NCBI GenBank assembly: GCA_000024525.1
Contig: CP001769.1
Span: forward strand, 496,001 to 560,000
DNA length: 64,000 bases
Direction: 5' to 3'
From: Spirosoma linguale DSM 74
Lineage (GTDB): Bacteria > Bacteroidota > Bacteroidia > Cytophagales > Spirosomataceae
In this document: piece by piece, positions 1 to 7,569 of the stretch
Numbering within the stretch: the first letter of the stretch is position 1
Layout: every line of letters starts with the position of its first letter
Notes under the pieces: generated by a model
Databases searched by the model: none
Seen by the model: only the letters and a program-made list of their open reading frames with translations
Told to the model about the DNA's origin: nothing
Translations under genes and position numbers: made by a program

Positions 1-1
1 A

Positions 2-679
2 ACGCTCTTGCTGACGCCCGATTCTACGACTGGTTTGGTTAAAACGGATTTGCCCGGCAAGGGCGTTTACCAATTGACCAGTTCAGCCAATGGCTATGGC
101 GATTTTACAAAGTCCATTAGGCTGGATAGTGTACAGAGCGAGGCACGGGTTATGCTGACGCCTAAAAAAGCGCCGGACATCACAAAAACACAAGCGCTCC
201 CCGAAGCCGTAGTAAAATCGGCAAAGACAGCCTATGTGGAGACTCCGACGGCAAAACCAGCAATAAAAGTGCCTGTTCTTTCCAGCAATCTACCGATGCC
301 TGCTGTTACGAATAAGCCGTTTGGCCCTCTCGAAAAAGGGAAAGCCATCCCGCTCAGGAACATCTACTTCGACCAGAGTTCTCCGGTTTTGCGGCCGGAG
401 TCTTCCACGGAGCTCGACCAATTGGCGGCTGTATTACTGGAAAGCCCAACGACAAAAATCGAAATCCGTGGACATACCGATAACCAGGGCGATTTTGACT
501 CAAATGTAAAACTCTCCCGCGACCGCTGTCAGGCGGTTATTGACTACCTCGCCAGTAAAGGAATCGCCAAAAATCGTCTGAAAGCCGTCGGTCGTGGTCC
601 CATCGACCCTGTTGCCCCGAATAACAATGAGGAAAACCGGAAGAAGAACCGGCGGGTGGAGGTAGTGCCTGTTCTCTGA
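2..679 (+). CDS. OmpA-family outer membrane protein, C-terminal part (gene starts before the window)
   Basis: The open frame runs in from the left edge, so the N-terminus is missing; the apparent TTG start at 8 is only an internal codon. The last ~110 residues form an OmpA-like peptidoglycan-binding domain: IYFDQSSPVLRPES opens the domain, and GHTDNQGDFDSNVKLSRDR and NRRVEVVPVL are the usual core and end. The visible N-terminal stretch is Lys/Pro/Ala-rich and linker-like. Such proteins tether the outer membrane to the cell wall. The stop codon TGA (677-679) lies inside the arm of the inverted repeat at 674-990, so the end of the gene is repeat-derived or repeat-invaded. Confidence 0.88.
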   Translation, partial: TLLLTPDSTTGLVKTDLPGKGVYQLTSSANGYGDFTKSIRLDSVQSEARVMLTPKKAPDITKTQALPEAVVKSAKTAYVETPTAKPAIKVPVLSSNLPMPAVTNKPFGPLEKGKAIPLRNIYFDQSSPVLRPESSTELDQLAAVLLESPTTKIEIRGHTDNQGDFDSNVKLSRDRCQAVIDYLASKGIAKNRLKAVGRGPIDPVAPNNNEENRKKNRRVEVVPVL

Positions 680-990
680 ACCGCCGGGCGGCCCCGCGGG
701 ATTTTAGCAAGATTTGACCAATTAAAACAAGATTGCTACCGCGCTGCCCCGGCAACTCTCCGCTTAACGTGTATTCATGGTCCTTTGGAGAAAATGATTG
801 TTGAGATTACTACCGCGCTGCTTTAACAACTCCCTCCTTAGCCTGTTTCATTACAGGCTGAAGGGGATTATGCTTTACCCACAAAAGATGACATCTTGTA
901 GAGATTTTCTGAGTTGAGTAGCGCGGCAGTAATCTTGTTTAATCCTTTGAATCTTGTTATAATCCCGCAGGGCCGCCCGGCGGTTCAGAG
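674..990. repeat. Composite inverted-repeat element between two convergent genes
   Basis: The outer arms are 674-703 and 961-990, inverted and identical at 29 of 30 positions, with core CCGCCGGGCGGCC. Similarity continues inward, more diverged, for about 50 bp (around 704-758 and 911-960). The inner part holds a word like GATTACTACCGCGCTGC at 731, at 804 and inverted near 916-932. A small hairpin (AGCCTGT/ACAGGCT) lies at 840-859. No protein is apparent in the interior. It resembles a MITE or REP-type element. Both flanking genes end inside the outer arms, in different frames. Confidence 0.75.
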
Positions 991-2363
991 CCCCTAAATG
1001 CGTCTTTTTTATCTACTGCGGCTAACTTGACCGGTTTGCCTTCCCGTGCCGACTGGTAAATAGCTTCCATTATTTTCTGGTCCTGTAAGCCTTCTTCACC
1101 GGGCGTAAAGGGGATTTTATTGTCCAGAATGCATTCTGAGAAGTGATCCATTTCGGTGGCGAAATGGTCCTTGTCGGCAATCTTATGCTGAATGATCTGG
1201 TTTTCGGTGCCCTGTGCCTGACTAGTTTCCAGTTGCAGGCCGGTGTATGGAAAAGCGGGGTCCATTTTTATCCAACCCGTATCTGCCAGAACGCGGTAGC
1301 TCTTCTCGTCGTGGTGACCGTAGCTGGTGGCGCAACTGGCCTGAACGCCACTTGGAAATTTCATCAGCCAGTTTACCTGTTCTTCTACTTCTTTGAAGCG
1401 TGGGTCGTTTGGCGTACTATGAATGTACGCCATAACTTCAGTTGGCTCTTCGGCCAGCACAAACCGGATAGTGTTCAGGCAGTATAAGCCCACGTCGGAG
1501 AGGGAGCCGCCCCCGGCGAGGGCTTTGTTGAACCGCCAGTGTTTCGGGTTGTCGGAGTTTTGGCCATTGTTCGCGATGATACTTTTCACCTTCCCGAATT
1601 TCTCTGTCTGGACCATCTCACGCACCATCCTGTTGTGTGGCTCATACTGAATCCGGTAGGCGATCATAAGCTTACGATTTGCCTTTTTGCAGGCGTCGAT
1701 CATAGCCTGGCACTCCTGGGCGCTATTCGCCATCGGTTTTTCGCAGAGAATATGCTTGCCCGCCTGCGCGCCCCGAATGGTGTATTCAGCGTGCATACCG
1801 TTGGGCAACACAATGTAAATGGCCTGCACCTCCTTGTTATCCTTCAGTTTGTCGTAGTCGGCGTAACTATAGCAACTCGATTCCTTGATGCCATACTGAG
1901 CGGCAACCTTCTGCATTTTTTCGGGGCTGCCGCTCACCAGAGCGACTACTTTCGATTTTGTACAGCTGCCAAAAGCGGGCAAAATCTGATTCAGGGTTAG
2001 GTGGCCGAGACCAACAAGGGCATAACCCACGCGCTGGTCTTCAGCCAGGGGCGTAGGGGTCGGGCCTTCCTGCTGTTCAGTTTTGGCTTTGATCTGCTCC
2101 AGTTCAATGGGCTTGGTGGAGTCGGCGGGGACTTCGGCCGGGGGCGAGGTAGCCGGGAGTTTGGGGACGGGTCCGCTGGGCGTACTAGCTGTAGATGCGG
2201 AAGTGCTGCTGGCGTCGGGTTTTTTGTCGCAGGAGGCCAGGGCGGTGCCCAGCGCACCAACGGCGAGGCTCCGGCCCGTTAGCTGAAGGAAATCCTGCCT
2301 GGAAAGGGTAGACAGGGCAGGGTTTCCCAATAGGTTAGTAACAAAACGATCAATCGGTTTCAT
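957..2363 (-). CDS. Gfo/Idh/MocA-family oxidoreductase, lipoprotein-type
   Basis: NAD(P)-dependent sugar oxidoreductase of the glucose-fructose oxidoreductase type, 468 aa. A hydrophobic segment ends in ALASC near residue 44, a lipobox suggesting membrane anchoring outside the cytoplasm. A Ser/Thr/Pro-rich linker follows, then the Rossmann start YALVGLGHLTLNQILPAFG (about residue 113) and the family signature EKPMANSAQE. The substrate cannot be read. Such periplasmic members often oxidise sugars in Bacteroidota glycan pathways. The last 11 residues (GSEPPGGPAGL) are encoded by the inverted-repeat arm and are probably not native to the family. Confidence 0.85.
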   Translation of the reverse strand: MKPIDRFVTNLLGNPALSTLSRQDFLQLTGRSLAVGALGTALASCDKKPDASSTSASTASTPSGPVPKLPATSPPAEVPADSTKPIELEQIKAKTEQQEGPTPTPLAEDQRVGYALVGLGHLTLNQILPAFGSCTKSKVVALVSGSPEKMQKVAAQYGIKESSCYSYADYDKLKDNKEVQAIYIVLPNGMHAEYTIRGAQAGKHILCEKPMANSAQECQAMIDACKKANRKLMIAYRIQYEPHNRMVREMVQTEKFGKVKSIIANNGQNSDNPKHWRFNKALAGGGSLSDVGLYCLNTIRFVLAEEPTEVMAYIHSTPNDPRFKEVEEQVNWLMKFPSGVQASCATSYGHHDEKSYRVLADTGWIKMDPAFPYTGLQLETSQAQGTENQIIQHKIADKDHFATEMDHFSECILDNKIPFTPGEEGLQDQKIMEAIYQSAREGKPVKLAAVDKKDAFRGSEPPGGPAGL

Positions 2364-2418
2364 AACGTTGTTTGTTTACGTCAGGAAACCGATTGTCGAA
2401 AGGGGTTGTTTACCCGAG

Positions 2419-3207
2419 TTATTTAATAGGCGAATAGTCGGTTGGTTTCATGTAAACTGACTCGACTTTAGTCGTCAGTGATCCACCTGCTTCTTTTTCC
2501 GATGCATCTTTAACCGCAACCCACTTTGGATCTTTACGGAACTCGTCGAAATGGGCTTTCCCTTCAGCTTCGCTGGGGTGAGCCAGTATGTACACAAGCT
2601 TAGGCTGTTCATTCGGATCTTTCTCCTGCGTAACCCAGTAGGCTACGTTAGTCATACCGTGCTTGCTAAACAATTTCATCGTATGATCGCGGAAGCGAGA
2701 CAGCAGGTTGGGCAGTTTGCCGGGAGTACATGTGTAGGTACGTAATTCGAAGGTTCGCTCAGGTGATTTCTGGCTTAGTTTCAGCTTGGGTGAGAAGTCG
2801 GCATCGGTCATAAAAATCTGATCGACATGATCGACCAGTTTGCCGTTCGCTTCGGTTTTTGCTACTACCGCTTTCCATTCCGGATCGCTGCCGAAGGCTT
2901 TCCAGGAAGCATCCCGAGCTTCGCGGCTGGGGTAGGCCAGAATATAGATCAGTTTTTTCTGAGTGGTATCCGTTGGTGTCCAGTAACCAATGTTTTCCAT
3001 ACCGTGTTTCTCAAAAATTTTGGTGGTATACTGGCGAAAACGGTCTACTATTTCGGCGTATTTGCCCGGGGTCGGGTAATAAATTCGGACCTCGTAAAAT
3101 TTGGAACCCGCTGCCGGGGCTGTAGCTTTGCCGGGCTTGGTAGTTGCAAAAGCGGCCATGCTGAACAGCAGGCTAAAAAAGCATAGGGAATATAGTTTGG
3201 CTATCAT
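2419..3207 (-). CDS. Secreted NIPSNAP-family protein with two NIPSNAP domains
   Basis: A signal peptide (MIAKLYSLCFFSLLFSMAAF) is followed by two ferredoxin-like NIPSNAP repeats. The first starts at FYEVRIYYPTPGKYAEIVDR and the second at FELRTYTCTPGKLPNLLSR; both contain a KHGM..N..YW block and a YILA(Y/H)PS block, so they arose by duplication. The family's enzymatic role is unknown. In Bacteroidota such exported proteins often lie near sugar oxidoreductase genes, as here (Gfo/Idh gene 55 bp downstream, same strand), so the two may be co-transcribed. It diverges from the alpha-E gene. Confidence 0.85.
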   Translation of the reverse strand: MIAKLYSLCFFSLLFSMAAFATTKPGKATAPAAGSKFYEVRIYYPTPGKYAEIVDRFRQYTTKIFEKHGMENIGYWTPTDTTQKKLIYILAYPSREARDASWKAFGSDPEWKAVVAKTEANGKLVDHVDQIFMTDADFSPKLKLSQKSPERTFELRTYTCTPGKLPNLLSRFRDHTMKLFSKHGMTNVAYWVTQEKDPNEQPKLVYILAHPSEAEGKAHFDEFRKDPKWVAVKDASEKEAGGSLTTKVESVYMKPTDYSPIK

Positions 3208-3390
3208 ATTATTGCAGAAACGTACTAATAAAGCGTTCTGTGTTCAGAAGCGTTAACCAGCCTTTTTCTAACCATATTAACTTTTCGTCATGGAATGTTA
3301 ATGAGCCTGAGTAAGCGCTTTTGCCTGATAAATACAGGCTTGTTCTATATTTCAATGTTTTGCTTATAAGTTTGATTTGCGTATGTTTTC

Positions 3391-3420
3391 TTGTTTGGTG
3401 CGCCTAAAGCATTATTTTTG
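3391..3420 (+). promoter_or_regulatory. Predicted Bacteroidota-type promoter for the alpha-E gene
   Basis: A TTG at 3391-3393 is followed, after 19 bases, by TATTTTTG at 3413-3420, an exact match to the -7 consensus TAnnTTTG of Bacteroidota. The ATG at 3457 would lie 36 bases after the -7 box. This also argues against the upstream in-frame TTG at 3391 as translation start. Confidence 0.55.
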
Positions 3421-3456
3421 TCGGTCATCCACCGTTTTATCCCAATATTATACGTT

Positions 3457-4419
3457 ATGCTGAGCCGCGTTGCCAATTCTGTTTACTGGATGCACCGATA
3501 CATTGAGCGGGCCGAAAACTATGCCCGTTTCATGAGTGTGAATTTTAACCTGGCCCTCGATCTGCCCCCGAATGTAGACCAGCAGTGGGAGCCTTTACTG
3601 ATTGCTACCGCTGATCACGACTTGTTCACAAAGTATTATCAGCAACCTACTCGGGAGAATGTTATTCATTTTATGACCTTCGATAAGCGTAATCCCAATT
3701 CCATTGTGGCTTGCCTGAGCAACGCCCGGGAAAACGCCCGTACCATACGCGAAGTCATTTCGAAAGAAATGTGGGAACACCTGAACCAGTTTTACCTGAT
3801 GGTGCGAGACACGTCGCCCAAGCAGCAGTGGGAAGAAATTGAAACCCAGCATTTCTTTACCGAGATTCGGAACAGCACCCAGCTTTTCTATGGCATTATC
3901 GATGCGACCATTACCCGTAACGAAGCCTGGCATTTTGGCCGATTAGGCCGGTTTCTGGAGCGGGCCGATAAAACGTCACGGTTTCTGGATGTTAAATACT
4001 TTACGCTCCTGCCTGAAATAGAAGCCGTTGGTTCTACTATCGACTTAATGATTTGGTCGGCCGTATTGAAGTCGGTAAGTGCTTATAACATGCACCGTCA
4101 GCAGTACCGGTCGCTGACACCATCCAGCATTGTCGAGTTTCTCATTCTGGACCGGATGTTTCCCCGTTCGGTAGCGCATTGTATCCGGCAGGCGGAATTG
4201 TCGCTCTATGAAATTTCCGGCAATAACATCGCGCACGGCTTCGGAAACTCAGCAGAGCGCACCATGTCCAAACTGCGTTCGGAGATTGAGTTTACGGATA
4301 CGGCAGACATTTTCAGTGGAGGACTGCATCAATACCTTGATAATTTTCAGACCCGTACGAACGAAATTGGGTCCGCCATTTTTCAGACGTATTTCGATCT
4401 GAAACCAGTGGAGGTTTAG
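3457..4419 (+). CDS. Alpha-E domain protein (DUF403)
   Basis: The ATG at 3457 is chosen because MLSRVANSVYWMHRYIERAE is the standard start of the family; an in-frame extension to 3391 would overlap the promoter. The 320-aa product is all helical, the usual length, and ends at the conserved region FQTRTNEIGSAIFQTYFDL. Alpha-E proteins normally sit with a circularly permuted ATP-grasp protein and a transglutaminase-like protease in a presumed peptide-modification system. Neither partner is adjacent here: the neighbours are a NIPSNAP gene and a beta-barrel gene. Biochemical function is not established. Confidence 0.88.
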   Translation: MLSRVANSVYWMHRYIERAENYARFMSVNFNLALDLPPNVDQQWEPLLIATADHDLFTKYYQQPTRENVIHFMTFDKRNPNSIVACLSNARENARTIREVISKEMWEHLNQFYLMVRDTSPKQQWEEIETQHFFTEIRNSTQLFYGIIDATITRNEAWHFGRLGRFLERADKTSRFLDVKYFTLLPEIEAVGSTIDLMIWSAVLKSVSAYNMHRQQYRSLTPSSIVEFLILDRMFPRSVAHCIRQAELSLYEISGNNIAHGFGNSAERTMSKLRSEIEFTDTADIFSGGLHQYLDNFQTRTNEIGSAIFQTYFDLKPVEV

Positions 4420-4425
4420 TCATTC

Positions 4426-4480
4426 GTGGAGTGGTGGAGTAAGTGAATGTCGTTTTACTGCACTTACTCCACTATTCCAC
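4426..4480. repeat. Long hairpin between convergent genes (GTGGAGTAAGTG word)
   Basis: Arms 4426-4445 and 4461-4480 pair at 18 of 20 positions around a 15-nt spacer. It lies just after the alpha-E stop and just before the end of the opposing beta-barrel gene, so it could terminate both. The word GTGGAGTAAGTG (4434-4445) is also the first arm of the hairpin at 46801. Confidence 0.7.
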
Positions 4481-4486
4481 CAGTCA

Positions 4487-5260
4487 CTAATAAAAAATGG
4501 GTAATGTTACGGCGAGATAGGCCATACCCGCCCGATTACGGAACCGGTTGTTATCGGCAATAACATCGCGGTTCGAAACGGTTGTTTCAGTGGTGAGCCA
4601 CTGATAGCCCAGCTTAATACCCATTCGCTGACTTACGCGATAGCGGGCATAAATTTCGGTGGCTAGTGTGCCCCGGTCGTTGTCGCCAAGCAGCCGTACA
4701 TTGAGGGCGCTGGGCCTTGATTTCTGAAAGGTGTTGGCACCCTGAAAGTAAGCCGTCGTTGAATCGGTACCCTTACTGGAGTAAATTCTGTACTGACCCG
4801 TTGACGAAATATAGCGGCCCAGTCTCGACTTTCCGAAAGCGATCCCCAGCAAATCGGCACTGCCACCAATTTCCAGTTTTCCTAAATTAAGCTGCGCCCG
4901 AATGCCAATGTTGAGCGACGTATTGGTAATGTAGTCATACCGAACTGTATCAATATTATTCACGACGAGCGGGGCACCAATGGCACCTAAGCCACTTTTT
5001 CCACGCGTTAATCGAGCGGGAGCCGTATAATAATTCAGATTATCACCATAAAAAGCCCCCAGGCGGGCTGTCCACCCGAGGGAGAAGAGCTTGCGTTCAC
5101 CGATGTTTATAAGCTGGTAATAAGCGATGGATGGATTGTAGTGATCGTTTGAATAAGCCATCCCTAAATCATAACCACTGCTAAGTCGGGCCGATACGGG
5201 CGATTGCGCGAATGTGAAAAGAGGTAGTACTAGTAATAACGTAATGAGTATTTGCTTCAT
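4487..5260 (-). CDS. Exported outer-membrane beta-barrel-like protein, unrecognised
   Basis: 257 aa with a clear signal peptide (MKQILITLLLVLPLFTFAQ). The mature part has alternating hydrophobic/polar strands and many Gly, Tyr and Asn turns, and it ends in an aromatic terminal strand (YLAVTLPIFY). This suggests an outer-membrane barrel of about 10 strands. I do not recognise a named family and no catalytic motif is visible. It lies downstream of glgB on the same strand, but the strong terminator at 5316-5357 lies between them, so it probably has its own promoter. Confidence 0.75.
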   Translation of the reverse strand: MKQILITLLLVLPLFTFAQSPVSARLSSGYDLGMAYSNDHYNPSIAYYQLINIGERKLFSLGWTARLGAFYGDNLNYYTAPARLTRGKSGLGAIGAPLVVNNIDTVRYDYITNTSLNIGIRAQLNLGKLEIGGSADLLGIAFGKSRLGRYISSTGQYRIYSSKGTDSTTAYFQGANTFQKSRPSALNVRLLGDNDRGTLATEIYARYRVSQRMGIKLGYQWLTTETTVSNRDVIADNNRFRNRAGMAYLAVTLPIFY

Positions 5261-5315
5261 CAGCTAAGTCAACATTGTACGGATAAAACAATAAAAAAGT
5301 AAACGGGCACAAAAA

Positions 5316-5357
5316 AGGAAGTGGATAGCCTGCGTATACACCGGCTATCCACTTCCT
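5316..5357 (-). terminator. Intrinsic terminator of glgB
   Basis: A perfect 15-bp stem (5316-5330 with 5343-5357, AGGAAGTGGATAGCC and its complement), a 12-nt loop, and a run of six T on the minus strand immediately after. It starts 11 bases past the glgB stop. Confidence 0.85.
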
Positions 5358-5368
5358 CTTGGGCTTTA

Positions 5369-7381
5369 CTACATCATTTTTAGAACGACAGCTCCCAGAG
5401 GAGGAACGTTTACGTCGATAGCTTGCGGACGACCGTGCCATACCTGTTCGTAGCTGGCAATAGGCTGCGAATTGCTGACACCACTACCGAAAAACTCAAC
5501 AGCATCGCTGTTGAAGACTTCTTTGTATGAACCCGCCGACGGCACACCGATGCGATAGCCGGAGCGTGGAATCGGGGTCATATTCAGTATGATAAGCAAG
5601 TTTTCTTCCGGACGGTTGCCTTTACGAATGTACGTAATGACACTGTTTTCGCGGTCGGTGGTGTCGATCCACTCGAAACCTTCGGCACTGAAATTGCGCT
5701 CGTACAAGGCAGGTTCAGCTTTGTAAAGTGTGTTTAAGGCTTTTACGCAGGCTGCCATGCCCTTATGGGGCGCATATTCGAGCAGGTGCCAATCCAGGCT
5801 GGCATCGAATTTCCACTCCGACGTTTGACCGAACTCACCCCCCATGAAGAGTAGTTTGGTACCCGAATGGGTAAACATGTACGAGAAAAGTAGCCGCAAA
5901 TTGGCGAATCGCTGCCATTCGTCGCCGGGCATTTTACCAATCAGGGAGTGCTTGCCGTAAACAACTTCATCGTGCGACAAAGGCAGCATGAAGTTCTCCG
6001 TGAAAGCGTATACCGTACTGAACGTCAGTTCGTCCTGGTGGAACTTGCGGAAAGCCGGATCACGCTGGAAATACCGGAGTGTATCGTTCATCCAGCCCAT
6101 CATCCACTTCATTCCGAAGCCGAGTCCACCCATGAAAACCGGCCGCGATACGCCCGGGAAAGCCGTTGACTCCTCGGCGATGGTTTGCGTATCTGGGAAT
6201 TCTTTATAAACCGCTTCGTTGATTTCTTTAATGAGCGAGATAACTTCCAGATTCTCGCGGCCACCGAATACGTTCGGCTCCCACTCACCCGCATTGCGCG
6301 AGTAATCCAGATACAGCATGGAGGCCACGGCATCTACCCGCAGACCATCAGCGTGGCAGCGGTCGAGCCAGAACATGGCATTGCTGATCAGGAACGAGCG
6401 GACCTCGGGGCGGCCGTAGTTGAAAATGTAGCTTTTCCAGTCGGGGTGATAGCCTTTGCGTAAATCGGGATGCTCGTATAAATGCGAGCCATCGAACTCA
6501 TACAGGCCATGAGCGTCGCCGGGGAAGTGGGAGGGGACCCAGTCCAGCAACACGCCGATACCCGCCTGATGCAGCCTTTCAATGAGTTTCATGAACTCCT
6601 GCGGTGTACCAAAGCGGCTGCTGGGCGCGTAGTATCCGGTAATCTGATACCCCCAGGAAGGAGCGTACGGATACTGCATAACAGGCATGAACTCCACGTG
6701 CGTAAAGCCCATATCCTGTAGATAAGGCACCAGCGCGTCGGCAATTTCACCATAGGACAACTCGCGCTCCGGATTGCCGGGATCGCGTCGCCAGGAGGAC
6801 ATGTGCATTTCGTACACGGAAATGGGCGCGTTGAGGGCGTTTTTGGCACCCCGATTAGCCATCCATTCCTGATCCTGCCATTCGTAATAGGTATCCCAAA
6901 CGACCGAAGCGGTTTTGGGCGGCACTTCCCACCAATGGGCGTAGGGATCGCCTTTTTCTACTTCACGACCGCCTTCGTGGACGATAAAATATTTATAGGT
7001 TTCGCCCCGGCCGATGTTCGGAATGAACACCTCCCAAATGCCCGACGAATCCCAGCGAACATTCATGGAATGGCTGCCTTTGTCCCAGCCGTTGAAGTTG
7101 CCAATAACCGCTACATAGCGGGCGGAGGGTGCCCATACGGCGAAATAGGTGCCTGTTACACCGTTGTGCTCAACGACATGAGATCCAAATTTATCGTATA
7201 GTTTTTGATGCTTCCCACTCCGAAACAGGTGAATGTCGAAATCAGAGAAACGGGAGTAAACCCCATCCTGTTGGGTCGGCTTGTCCGACGAGGCCGGTTG
7301 GTTCGTCACTTGTTCGGGTAGAGCAGGCTGCACCGCTTGTTCGGTTTCGGCCGAGGGGGTAGGAGTTTTGCGTTTTGCCAT
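5369..7381 (-). CDS. glgB: 1,4-alpha-glucan branching enzyme
   Basis: GH13 enzyme that makes alpha-1,6 branches in glycogen. The N-terminal ~40 residues are a Pro/Gln/Thr-rich extension. A CBM48 domain follows (FGSHVVEHNGVTGTYFAVWA), then the GH13 barrel with GLRVDAVASMLYLDYSR (nucleophile Asp near residue 350), IAEEST (acid/base Glu near 402) and LSHDEV (near 469), and a C-terminal beta domain. The length (670 aa) suits the family. The maltokinase-like gene lies upstream on the same strand, so the pair is probably one alpha-glucan unit. Confidence 0.95.
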   Translation of the reverse strand: MAKRKTPTPSAETEQAVQPALPEQVTNQPASSDKPTQQDGVYSRFSDFDIHLFRSGKHQKLYDKFGSHVVEHNGVTGTYFAVWAPSARYVAVIGNFNGWDKGSHSMNVRWDSSGIWEVFIPNIGRGETYKYFIVHEGGREVEKGDPYAHWWEVPPKTASVVWDTYYEWQDQEWMANRGAKNALNAPISVYEMHMSSWRRDPGNPERELSYGEIADALVPYLQDMGFTHVEFMPVMQYPYAPSWGYQITGYYAPSSRFGTPQEFMKLIERLHQAGIGVLLDWVPSHFPGDAHGLYEFDGSHLYEHPDLRKGYHPDWKSYIFNYGRPEVRSFLISNAMFWLDRCHADGLRVDAVASMLYLDYSRNAGEWEPNVFGGRENLEVISLIKEINEAVYKEFPDTQTIAEESTAFPGVSRPVFMGGLGFGMKWMMGWMNDTLRYFQRDPAFRKFHQDELTFSTVYAFTENFMLPLSHDEVVYGKHSLIGKMPGDEWQRFANLRLLFSYMFTHSGTKLLFMGGEFGQTSEWKFDASLDWHLLEYAPHKGMAACVKALNTLYKAEPALYERNFSAEGFEWIDTTDRENSVITYIRKGNRPEENLLIILNMTPIPRSGYRIGVPSAGSYKEVFNSDAVEFFGSGVSNSQPIASYEQVWHGRPQAIDVNVPPLGAVVLKMM

Positions 7382-7476
7382 TGTTGGAACTAAATAGATA
7401 CGTTGATGAACGTATTCAGGGGCTGAAAGTTAGAAAAAATCCGCACCGTTCGCAGATACATGACCTCAATTTATAG

Positions 7477-7516
7477 AGTTGCGCCCCCGGCTTTCCATAG
7501 AAAGCGGGGGCGCAGC
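7477..7516 (-). terminator. GC-rich hairpin between maltokinase-like gene and glgB
   Basis: Arms 7477-7494 and 7501-7516 (TGCGCCCCC paired with GGGGGCGCA, then CTTT/AAAG with one bulge) close a small loop. There is no strong T-run, so it may be a weak terminator or an RNA processing site that lowers glgB relative to the upstream gene. Confidence 0.5.
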
Positions 7517-7569
7517 TCGTAGCTGATGGCCTTATGGCAGCAGGCTGAGCGTGTATTTTGCCGGATACG

